DNA of 64,000 nt from Sclerotiophoma versabilis (taxonomy: Eukaryota > Ascomycota > Dothideomycetes > Pleosporales > Didymellaceae): assembly GCA_012274445.1 (NCBI GenBank), contig JAAROD010000093.1:1302001-1366000 (forward strand). Direction: 5' to 3'. This document shows, piece after piece, positions 10,419-20,104 of the stretch (positions are counted from its first letter, which is position 1; every line of letters starts with the position of its first letter). Under the pieces are notes generated by a model. It was not told the origin of the DNA, searched no databases, and was given only the letters and a program-made list of their open reading frames with translations. A program made the position numbers and the translations under genes.

Positions 10419-12066
10419 ATGGTGCTGCCTTCGGATGTACTCAAGGCCTGGGAGGCATGCGACCGCACTGATACACTCTTCGTCCTCGTCTGCTGTGTGT
10501 TCTGTATGTCGAAATCACTACTTCTCTGTATCGCGCTCAAGATATCCGCCTCCCATATCTGCCGCCGTCTTCCTATTGTCTCACTCGCAGTCAAGAGAAA
10601 GTCATTGCCCTCATATCCCGTACTTGTCGCTCACGGCTGTCTCCTTAACCTTCAGAAACATCAATGAAGCGCAACGACTAACACTCGTAGGCTGGGGCAT
10701 AATCCCTGCCGTCGGAATCGCATACTCCGGATACACCACACGATCAAACTCGCTTGCAGCAATCATCCCCTCAATCCTCGCAGTCATCATCTGCACAATT
10801 CAATGGTTTCTCATCGGCTACACATTGACTTACAGTGAAGGAGGTCCAGTCTTTGGCGACTTCACATACGCCTTCCATCGCAACGTGCTCGCGGAACCTG
10901 TCGGCACCATCCCAGCAATCCTGTTCAGTTTCTTCCAGCTCGTCTTCCAAGCTACAGTCTGCGCGATCGCCGTTGGCGGGTCATGCGAAAGGGGCCGGAT
11001 CCTGCCGCTGATCCCTTTCATCTTTGTAAGACGTATGAAGGGATCACGTAGCAGGCATGCTGATCCACAATCTAGCTCTGGTCGACATTCATATACAACC
11101 CGCTCGCGCACATGGTTTGGGGCGGCGGCTTCCTGCAAGACCTTGGCGTCCTTGACTTTGCGGGCGGCACCCCCGTGCACATCAACAGCGGCGCCACATG
11201 TACGGCGATGAGCGTGTACCTTTCGTACCCGCTCTTCCGCTCACGCAAATCCGCTGTCCGCACTCCGAGCCACCTGGTCATCCACCGCCCTGTCAACTCT
11301 TTCTGTCAGCTGTTAGCCATGATAAGCATATGGGGCTCGTGGCTCGCCTTCGACGCTGGGACAACATTAGCATTCAATTTCAAGTCTGTCATGGCCCTCT
11401 GCGTCACTAACTTATGCGCTGCTAGTGGTGCGCTGACATGGATGCTGTACACATATATTGAAGTAGGTCGGTGGAGTCTTGATTCGTGCTTCATGGGCGC
11501 TATCTCTGGGCTCATCATGATCACACCGTCCGCAGGTTTCATTGACATGCCATCCGCCATGCTCTTTGGAATTGTGGGCGCGCTGTTCTGTCGGCAGACG
11601 CTAAGAATCAAGTTCACCAATTTCGCACGACGGTGGAGGTGGGTTGATCACGGGGATACGTTTGCCACGCACTGTCTGGGTGGGTTTCTGGCAACGATCG
11701 GGACCGGGTGTTTGGCTAGAAAGGAAGTCGCAGGCTACGATGGGGTGACTGAAATCGTAGGAGGCGTGTTCTTCGATGGCAATGTGAGGCAGCTTGGGAT
11801 CCAGATTGTGGAAGCAATTGTTGGCTTTACATGGTCATTTGTTGGGAGCTATGTAATATATGCACTGATTGACTGTGTACCAGGGTTCGAGGTATTGGCT
11901 GAGGACAAGTGAGTATCCATTTCAACATGGTCAAAGCAGGCTAACACAAAGCAGGGACATCATGGCCGGTTTAGATGCAAGCCAAATGGACGAAGAGACG
12001 CTATGGACAGAGACGCAGAAGTACTCCCCATTTGCGGAGCCAAACGGCGAATTGCATCTTGATTAG
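10419..12066 (+). CDS. Ammonium transporter (AMT/MEP family)
   Basis: Takes up ammonium across the plasma membrane; eleven-span AMT/MEP/Rh fold, 454 aa. Exons: 10419-10503, 10691-11025, 11076-11908, 11955-12066. The ATG sits in CCACCATGG context. Intron 1 is unusually long (187 bp) and interrupts the first membrane span (LVCCVF / CWGIIPAVGIAYSG); introns 2 and 3 are 50 and 46 bp. Family marks visible: WGIIPAVGIAYSG, GGTPVHINSGAT with the first pore histidine, IWGSWLAFDAG (family FGWxxFNxGS-like block), ITPSAGFID and DTFATHCLGGFLATIG with the second pore histidine. The cytoplasmic tail is short and ends GELHLD. Tandem GATA sites upstream fit nitrogen-responsive control. The long first intron is the least certain junction. 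Confidence 0.9.
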
Positions 12067-12272
12067 TGAAAGTGGATAGAAAAGCAGCATGCCAAGCCGG
12101 AGTGAGAAATTGAGGTTTGGCTCAAATGCTTTGTGTGGTTGCAAAGAAAGCTGTGTCTATGACTATGCATTCAGTTTTCTTGGTCTATCGTTTTCGTGAT
12201 GTCGTTGTGCTACCTGTCACCCCATAGAGGGAACCAGTCAAGCAATTTTGTAGGATATCAATTTTCTGGAGT

Positions 12273-13723
12273 CTAGTAGTCGTCGCCGCGACTGATGACC
12301 TCCTTGACATTGGGTCGAAGGATGAGTGTCTGCCTTGCGTCAGCGCTTGCATCTTAGTCCCTTGCGATCAGTGGGATAACTTACGTGTTCACTCTGTGCT
12401 GTGTAACTGCCCTTGATATCGCACAGCGGTGGGTATGCCTCGACGATACCGGCAGATACCAAGTTGTTCAAGCCCAACAGATACTTGTCGTGACCCAGAC
12501 GATCCAAGTAACGCCTACACCATGGCAGAGTACCGAAGTTCTTTGTGATCGAGTTAAGTAGCGTCTTCGCACTCGATACCCTTAGCGCAACCTTCGGCGC
12601 ATCCGGACGCAGCGCATAGTGACTGGTCTCCATATCATCACGTACGTAACCTTTGCCGGTAGAGCCGAATGTCTCAATAGCGAAAGTTTCGCCCTCCTCC
12701 ATCTTCGTCTGATCGCCCCCTTTGACAATCGGCACTGTCTTGCCGCCGTGGATAGTGTAATGACCAATGCTATGCCCGTTGAGGTTGCGAATGCACTTAA
12801 CCGGCAACATCTGGCCCTTGATTTCAACCTCGTAGCTCTCCATGACTTCCTGGATCGCGGCGCCGATGTCGCTCATGCGTACGTCAATACCAGCTTCCTT
12901 GACACCGGCATTTGTGGCAGCTTTGCATGCTTCAACAAGGTTGTCGTACACGGGATCGAAAGTCATGGTGAAGGCGCTGTCGACGATGCGACCGTTGATG
13001 TGCACACCAAAGTCGACCTTCATGACGTCCTCATAGTTAAGGACCATCTTGTTGCCCGCATTAGGCGTGTAGTGGGCAGCGCAGTGGTTGATGCTGAGGC
13101 CGGTGGGGAAACCCATTCCAGCAATCTGAGCGTCTCCCATCTCGAGGCCCATATGTCCTGTGAGATGGCGCACGGAATCTTCGATTCCCTCAGCGATCTC
13201 GGTGAGTGACATGCCTGGCTTGATCCACTTCTGCGCCCATTGCCTGACCTGTCGGTGAATTTCTGCGCCCTTGCGGTATTCGTTCAGGAAATCGTTGTTG
13301 AGACGGTCGAGGTGGCGCTTCTCCTCGCTGGTCGTGCGATAGCTGTTCTCGTCACGGTATTCGCAGATCTCGCCCTCAGGGTAGACATCGTTGGGGTACA
13401 ATTCTGAGAGAGGCACACGGGGAGGGGAGGTCTGGGTTTTGGCACCGCCAGCACCGGCCTTCTTCTTCTTCCTGGGCTTTCTCTTCTTCTTCTTTTTGGC
13501 TGCGCCCTCACCAGCTCCCTCAGCCCCGCCTTCCTCAGCCTCGTTATCGTCATCCGAGTCTTCGTGGTCTGCGCCCTCCGCTGGCTTCTCGGTGTTCTGC
13601 GTTGTGCCGTTTGTGGGCTTGATCTGGGAGTCGTCCACTGGTGATTGTCAGAAACGCCCTCATACTAAAGCGAGTGTGCATACACTTCAAGTCGGCGACG
13701 CCATTCTCTACTTGGGCCGCCAT
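12273..13723 (-). CDS. MAP2: Methionine aminopeptidase 2
   Basis: Removes the initiator methionine from nascent proteins in the cytosol; metallopeptidase family M24. Three exons: 13723-13684, 13637-12385, 12329-12273 (449 aa). Intron 1 is 46 bp (GTATGC, branch CTGAC, CACCAG), intron 2 is 55 bp (GTAAGT...GGCAG). The N-terminus has an acidic stretch (EDSDDDNEAEE) followed by lysine-rich KKKKKRKPRKKKK, the ribosome/eIF2-associated type of extension found in eukaryotic MetAP2. The catalytic domain shows FPTGLSINHCAAHYTPN with the active-site histidine, KVDFGVHINGRIVDSAFT with the metal-binding aspartates, NLNGHSIGHYTIHGGKTVP with the metal-binding histidine, EEGETFAIETFGSTGKG with a metal glutamate, and AQSEHTLILRP at the end with the last glutamate. 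All ligands are present, so it should be active. Confidence 0.95.
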
Positions 13724-13910
13724 GGTATGCTGTGTGGCGGTCGTAGTTGTGCGCGGGGCGGGATTTTATCTGGTTGACCTCGAATTCCGCGCGGGCAGGA
13801 CGGCGTTCGGTCTCGGTTCCACTTGCCCTGCGTTAGGGCAAATGGTCATGACATCAGACACACCAGTTCAGCTCTTCTCCTCCACACTCTCCTGTCACTC
13901 GGAATGGGCA
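13724..13910. promoter_or_regulatory. Divergent promoter MAP2 / J-protein
   Basis: Only 187 bp separate the two divergent start codons. The stretch must serve both genes. No canonical TATA box was seen. Co-regulation of two protein-maturation genes is plausible but inferred. Confidence 0.5.
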
Positions 13911-14783
13911 ATGCCACCACGCCCTTCCCTCTTCACCCGGCCACTCGTGCGCCCCCAATGGACATGTCAGTCATGTCTCTCGCACACTCGTTTATTGCAC
14001 GCGACAGCGCCTCGCTTCTTCCATGCGACAGCGTTCCGTCTCTCCGATAGCGCTCCGAACCACTACGAAACGCTACAAGTCGCACCCACAGCGGACGCAA
14101 AGGAGATCAAGAAACAGTTCTATGCGTTGTCCAAGAAGAACCATCCAGATCACAACAAAGACGATCCAACAGCATCGACGCGCTTCGTTGCCATTAGTGA
14201 AGCATATCACACGCTCTCTGTGCCGGAGAAGCGCACGCAGTATGACGCGCAATTGCATCAAGCTGAGCGGAGGTCCGGATGGGGAAGAGGTGGTGGAGGT
14301 GGCCATCCTCCAGGGAGCTATAGTTCGGCGAGTTATGCTGGGTCGAGACCTGCTACTGGGTTGAACAAAAAGAGGGGCACCTTTCGTGGGCCGCCGCCGA
14401 GCTTTTACAACAGTGGCGGCTATGGAAGGCATGGTGCGAAGAGAGCAGAGTATGCGCATCACAACCCCAATCCTGATGGCAAAGAGGCAAGCCCAGAGAG
14501 CTATGGTGAGCAGGGCGGTTATGGGCCAGGGCAGCAGCGTCAAGGACAAGGAGTGCCCCATTTTGATAACACACGACACAAGCAGGTCCACGAGCAGGTC
14601 CACGAACACATACAGAAGGGGCGACGGCGATCGAAACTCTATCGCAGAGACGAAGAGTACGCAAGAGGAGGAAGCCATTTGACTAGGTTCCTGATTGTCT
14701 CAGGCATCATAGGCGCCATAGGGGCCTTTGTAAAGATATTTGAAGACAATGGAGCCACAGGAAAGCGGAAGGCTATAACATAG
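13911..14783 (+). CDS. J-domain (DnaJ-type) protein, probably mitochondrial
   Basis: Co-chaperone that would stimulate an Hsp70 through its J domain. Single exon, 290 aa. The same frame stays open upstream to 13641, but the ATG at 13911 is chosen because it yields an N-terminus with Arg, Ser and His and no acids for 40 residues (mitochondrial presequence-like) and leaves a promoter for the divergent gene. J domain about residues 50-112, starting NHYETLQVAPTAD, with the HPD motif at 78-80 (KKNHPDHNKDD). Then a Gly/Ser/Tyr-rich region (RGGGGGHPPG), a charged stretch with two VHEQVHEH-like repeats, and a C-terminal hydrophobic segment about 260-278 (FLIVSGIIGAIGAFVKIF). No zinc finger or DnaJ C-terminal domain, hence type III. 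It may be tethered in the inner membrane. Confidence 0.85.
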   Translation: MPPRPSLFTRPLVRPQWTCQSCLSHTRLLHATAPRFFHATAFRLSDSAPNHYETLQVAPTADAKEIKKQFYALSKKNHPDHNKDDPTASTRFVAISEAYHTLSVPEKRTQYDAQLHQAERRSGWGRGGGGGHPPGSYSSASYAGSRPATGLNKKRGTFRGPPPSFYNSGGYGRHGAKRAEYAHHNPNPDGKEASPESYGEQGGYGPGQQRQGQGVPHFDNTRHKQVHEQVHEHIQKGRRRSKLYRRDEEYARGGSHLTRFLIVSGIIGAIGAFVKIFEDNGATGKRKAIT

Positions 14784-14972
14784 ACGTTGTTACAAGACTA
14801 ATGGCAATTCAAGACGATTTTTCGAAAGTTTGCATTGAGACAATGTTGTACATGCCAAAAAGCCATACTATAGTCGCTCACTGCATCGCAGACTGAGGTG
14901 CTTCGCTACAGAACCAAACAGGAATCTAGAACGATCACGATCTTCCCATCCTACTATACACACATCATCAGC

Positions 14973-16243
14973 TTAGCCCTCAAAGGTGAAGCTGGTGCCG
15001 AGCTTGTGGCCAGCCTCGTTGAGCTTCTGGGTATCGAAAGAGCCACCAATGCCGAAGGTCAGACCGCTGTTGACCTTGGTGTTGTAGGCGAGAGAAGCAA
15101 TGCCGAGGTTGTTGATCTTGGCCTGCAAACAGTTAGTATTGGTGATTATGTGGGAGCCTTTTTGGTACGCACCTTAGCGAAGGAAGCAGGATCAAGCTTG
15201 TACTTGGCAGCGAGCTCAAGACCAACGTTGGAGCCAGACTTGGAGTCCCAGGTAGCCTTAGCACCAGCCTCAACAGCAGGGTTGACCTTTTGGTAGTAGG
15301 CAGCGGAAAAGACGCTCAACGAGTTGGTGGCAGTGATAGCGGCGTTGTAGAGAGGGGTGGTGTAACCGACAGCGGCGCTGTACTTGGTGATGGTAGCCTT
15401 CTGGACATCGTAGCCGACCTCACCACCAACGACGAAGCCCTCGTGGGAAACGACGGCATCGGCGACAGCGCCGATAGCACCAGCGGCGGAGTAGTCAGCG
15501 AAGACACGGCCGTGGAAGTTGGGCTGCTTGAAGTGGAAGTTGACCTTCTGGCCCTTGTTGCCGGCAGCAGGGCTGAAGTTGGAGAGAACCTCGGTCTTCA
15601 AGCCGCTGGCAAAGGTGTCGTTGAGCTCAACCTTGGTAGCAAGGACGTTGGCGGTGTTCCACGACTGAGTGATGCTGATGCCTGGGCATTTTGTCGTCAG
15701 CAAGTTGATGTGATAGCCGGTGACGGCACTTTTGCCGCCCGGAGGTTGAGATATGTGAAAGATACTGGTGTGCAATAATTTCGTCTTGTGGACTTGTATG
15801 AATAGAGAGAGCGAACGAAGGGTGAAGGAAGTGGGTGCTGTACCGTTGGAAAGAGCCTTCTTGCCCTCGAGCTGTAGAGTATGTTAGTCCTCTGTAGCTT
15901 CCCATAGAATGCGCTTGAGCTTACAGAAGAGGCGACGGGGCCAGAGTGAGGGGAGACACCCTTGGCGGTGAAGTTGACACCGTTGGGGGCCTTGAGCTTG
16001 ACCTCAAGGGCAGCTAGAGAGAGGTCAGCGCGTGCCGCTGGGGCTCAATTGATTGCTCCGACCTGCGGCAGTGTGGTAGAAGTCCTTGTTGATAAGCTGG
16101 ACAGGCGCAAGTCAGCAATCGCGTCACTCCGAAGCTCCAGATAGGCAGCCCAAACATACGTCGTTCGATGCCTTGGCGATGTCGCCGAACGCCGGCGGCG
16201 GGAACTTGGGGACGATCTTCTCGATTTCGACAAACTCAGTCAT
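14973..16243 (-). CDS. POR1: Mitochondrial outer-membrane porin (VDAC)
   Basis: Voltage-dependent anion channel of the mitochondrial outer membrane, carrying metabolites such as ATP and ADP. Six exons: 16243-16160, 16096-16063, 16013-15925, 15871-15844, 15681-15173, 15122-14973 (297 aa). All phases agree; intron 4 is 162 bp, others 49-63 bp. Family signatures: FPPPAFGDIAKASNDLINKD (N-terminal helix), ALEVKLKAPNGVNF, SWNTANVLATKVEL, FHFKQPNFHGRVFADY, VVSHEGFVVGGEVGYDVQ and the C-terminal eukaryotic porin signature YNAAITATNSLSVFSAAYYQ, ending GTSFTFEG. Compared with well-known fungal VDACs near 283 aa, the N-terminus has about 14 extra residues (MTEFVEIEKIVPKF) before the conserved helix. An alternative start inside exon 1 is not available, so the extension is probably real. 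Confidence 0.95.
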
Positions 16244-17329
16244 GATGGATGATGGCGGAGGTGTATATGGGTGGGTGGAGGATGGGGAGATGTGGTGATA
16301 GAGGAAAGTTTGCGACGAAAACACCGCATATGTGAGCTCAGGGTCCGCATAGGCGCTACCGGGTTAGGCCGGGTTTGCTCGCCCAAACAGCCGACAACTC
16401 TCGAAACGTGCCCCCATCACGATCTCCTCATTATTCCCCAGACGCAATAGTGCCCTTGTTTGACGATTTTGCAGAAGTCGCACCTTTGCTGTTATTCACG
16501 CCTCTCATTTGTCAAAAGCTCTCTCCACCTGTCAGTTCTGCCAGCACTCACTGTTAACCCATGGATGGCACTGACCCCAACTTGTCAGGACCGCTGGTCG
16601 TCGTGCATAAGACCGTCCGCCTTCATACTGTAGTTGACAACCGCGTGACCAACTGCGATACTGCAAGAAGGTCCTAGTACTCACCGTCTGTTTCCTTTAC
16701 CATACCATGGCGCGGCACTCTTGCCTCGAGCTTCGTTAATAGTTGCGTCTTAGTTCACAATGTCGTAGTGTTCCTCATGACCCACCTTTTGTTTTCGACT
16801 CAGTCCAACCAATACTCTTGTAGCAGTATTCCATGTCAAGACTACACGTTTCTTATGTCGTGCAGCTGGGCACGCGCAGGATATTCTGTTATGTTGGAAC
16901 TATTGCAGCTCTGATGCTGTTACTCTGTTACCTGTCCACCTACCATTCACCAATACTGCGCTTCAGAATTTCCAAGCAGAAGCGAAGCAGCGTCGTTGAG
17001 TTACGCATCGCCGTCGTGCCTGGATATGCCTTCTTCCAAATGGTGCTGATGATGCATTCAGCCTTGCGCGCTAGGGCGGACTCCGGTAGCGGATCATTAT
17101 GAACTGAGATCCGCCCCGCCGAATAATTTCACGAAGTGACTCCAACATCGATTACAACAGCACCTTCAATTCAGACTTTTCTTCTCACACGTCATTACCT
17201 GGGTTTAAAGACAAACGTAGGACCGCGACTTTTGTCATACCTAGAGAAAGCAATCGAGTATCTCTCTCAAGTACAATAGCATCGCAGAGGGAGCTGAGTA
17301 GCAATCTCTCCCACCCCACCACCACAGCC
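16244..17329. other. Divergent spacer VDAC / chorismate synthase
   Basis: About 1.1 kb without a convincing gene. A plus-strand frame at 16833-17102 has a hydrophobic patch but no other support. The sequence AAGTGACTCCAAC near 17136 contains a TGACTC core like the Gcn4/CpcA site, about 190 bp upstream of the chorismate synthase ATG. That would fit amino-acid control but is a weak single match. Confidence 0.4.
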
Positions 17330-18655
17330 ATGTCGACTTTCGGCCAGCACTTTAGGGTAACCACGTAAGTCAAATTGGTCGAGCATCTAGTCGGATCAAC
17401 TCTAACGTCGTGTTAGCTATGGCGAGTCCCACTGCCTCAGTGTCGGCGCCATCATTGACGGTTGCCCTCCTGGTATGGCCCTCACCGAAGCGGATATCCA
17501 GCCCCAGATGACACGACGACGCCCCGGACAGTCCGCGATTACAACACCGCGAAACGAAAAGGACAAGGTCGAGATCCAGTCAGGTACCGAATTTGGCATC
17601 ACATTGGGCACGCCCATTGGCATCAGGGTCATGAACGAGAACCAGCGCCCGAAGGACTACGGCAACAAGACCATGGACATGTACCCTAGGCCAAGCCACG
17701 CAGACTGGACCTACCTCGAAAAGTACGGTGTTAAGGCTAGTTCTGGCGGTGGAAGGAGTAGCGCACGTGAGACCATTGGTAAGTCGCATGTCATACCTAG
17801 CTGCCAGTCAAGTTCTAACACAATGAAGGACGAGTCGCCGCCGGCGCAATTGCAGAGAAGTACCTGCGCGAGGCCTATGGTGTCGAGATTGTCGCCTTCA
17901 CAGCCTCTGTCGGCAACGAGTTCCTCTTCCCTCCCACACCGACTCACCCCACCGCGTCTACTAACCCCGAGTATTTGAAGGTGATCGACACAATCGACCG
18001 CAAGACCGTTGACTCATTCTTGCCTGTGCGATGCCCCCACGAGGAGAGCAACCAGCGCATGGAAAAGCTTATCGGCGAGTACAAGGAGAGGGAGGATAGC
18101 ATTGGTGGGACAGTGACATGTGTTATCCGTAACTGTCCGACCGGATTGGGTGAGCCGTGCTTCGACAAGCTCGAGGCGAAGCTCGCGCATGCCATGCTTT
18201 CCATCCCAGCGACCAAGGGTTTCGAGATCGGATCTGGCTTCGGCGGCGCTCAGGTGCCTGGCTCTATCCATAACGACCCCTTCATCAAGGCGCCTGCTGT
18301 CCCGGCAGGTGCTAACGGCACATCGAACTACCCACGACCAAGGCTCACCACGAAGACCAACAACTCAGGCGGTATCCAGGGTGGTATCACTAACGGCGCG
18401 CCGATCTACTTCAACGTAGCCTTCAAGCCCCCTGCCACAATTGGTCAGGCCCAAGCGACAGCGACTTACGATGAGTCGGAAGGTGTTCTCGAGGCTAAGG
18501 GCCGGCACGACCCGTGCGTGGTGCCTCGTGCGGTACCCATTGTTGAAACCATGGCGGCATTGGTGATTATGGATGCGGTCCTGGCACAGCAGGCAAGAGC
18601 GGGTGCCAGGAGTTTGTTGCCGGCCCGCGAGGGTGTCATGCCCGTACAGAAGTAG
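17330..18655 (+). CDS. ARO2: Chorismate synthase
   Basis: Last step of the shikimate pathway: converts 5-enolpyruvylshikimate-3-phosphate to chorismate with reduced FMN; cytosolic. Three exons: 17330-17364, 17417-17778, 17829-18655 (407 aa). Intron 1 (52 bp, GTAAGT...GTTAG) and intron 2 (50 bp, GTAAGT...TGAAG) are in phases 2 and 1. Signatures: the first TTYGESHC (GESHG-type block), RRRPGQSAITTPRNEKDKVE, the second SSGGGRSSARETIGRVAAGA and the third RHDPCVVPRAVPIVE near the end. GSGFGGA and SGGIQGGITNGAPI flank the active site. Length and order match the monofunctional enzyme; fungal members often also carry flavin reductase activity, which cannot be decided here. Confidence 0.96.
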
Positions 18656-20104
18656 ACGTCAGGATCCTCTATAATGCCTTGCGCTCATTTTACATATAAA
18701 CATGGACCCTGATGTAGTGGAGTCAAATACGCGCCCTTTTCTGTTAGTTGTGCCTGCCCATACATCTAAAACCAGCAATGTGAGAAGCTTCTGCTTGGTG
18801 TTCTGCGTTCTAGAAGGCTGAGGGATTCGGCGTTACGGCTGTTGTGATGGTAGATCACATTCTTTTCGGCCCTTCTCATAGAACGATGTGTCTAAGAACT
18901 AAGATTTAAATCCAACATTGTCGCACAGACATCAAGATCCCAGGTCAGATCCTAGATGTGTAAAAGTCCACGATGACGTAGCGAACGGATCCTACGAAAC
19001 GACTACTGCATGTCCTGAGTAAGTATAAAGACTTAGCGTAGGTCTAAAGCAGAGAGGTGTCTTTGCATGCTGCCGCCGCAAACTGGACAAGGCTGCGACG
19101 CCAGGAACGACTGACGCCAGGCCGGCGAGCCGCTGAACGGCTTCCACACCCAACATGCCCAGATGCAACTAGTACCACAGCACTGGATAACATCCGAGAC
19201 CCTACAGGCTGAATTCGGCCCGTCTATCCCCGCAAATCTGGCAGCCAACAGGAGTCCTGAAGGAGATCACTTCCGTCTCAAGAGCCTTCACGCACGCATG
19301 GCATTGATGCGCAGGGTCTGTGTGCGCGCCGGTCAGCCTGGTATTCGTAGTATGCGTTCATATCTGTGTTGGCATTACCGATGCATCGAGATCCAGTAAA
19401 TCGTTACTGTGTAAGGTAGGCAGAAAAGTTGCTCAGCAAAGAGCGTGCCAGATGTTCGCCACCCAAATGCTAACCGCCCTTTGGACTGCCGTGCCCATCA
19501 CAAAGCCAGATGGAACGCTCTGGGACACCGGCAACAAGCAAGATACTAGGTCGTGTCCCGGCGTTCCCGACAGAGCCTCCACTACACCCTGAGCCATGGA
19601 ACTGCCTGGGCCCTAATGGGAGGGCTGCAGCTCGGTTAAAAGATGGGATTCCTTGATCTTCGATACGAATTCCCATAACGAAATGTCGTTTTCAGTGCCA
19701 AAACCCATCGCTCCTAGCCTGCGCCTTGTCCACGCACGGCACACTTCACCGAGAACCACCCGGAATCGAGCCTGAAGCAGTTTGCCCGCCGACTATTCGA
19801 GCCGATTGTGGTCCCCGAGCCATCGTGCATCTGAAGGATAGTTCCGCCACCGGTGCTGAATTTGATCGTTACTTAGACACTTGGGCCTGCGGAACGGATA
19901 ACTAAGGCAGGCGCGTTTGCTTCGGAGACAGTCTAGTCGCACGTCACATCTACCGAATCCGAGTACACCTGCCGTTGCAGACGGGCAGTGGCTAACCCTT
20001 CGTTGCGAAATTTCCAGCTCTAGGCCCAGCATGTCAAGAACTTGAATTCTCCCACCCCGGAGCGCGTGAGCCCCCTTCCCACCTTTTCGCACACTCTAGC
20101 TGCT
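18656..20104. other. 1.45 kb without a supported gene
   Basis: Short frames below about 100 codons in all phases, no motifs. Holds the 3' flank of chorismate synthase and the promoter of the Zn2Cys6 gene. Confidence 0.4.

Noticed and set aside
15290..15778. 162-codon ORF antisense to VDAC
   Set aside because: Val/Gly/Asp-rich mirror of VDAC codons.
17085..17115. Sequence GGTAGCGGATCATTA resembling the rRNA/ITS boundary
   Set aside because: Isolated short match with no flanking rRNA sequence.
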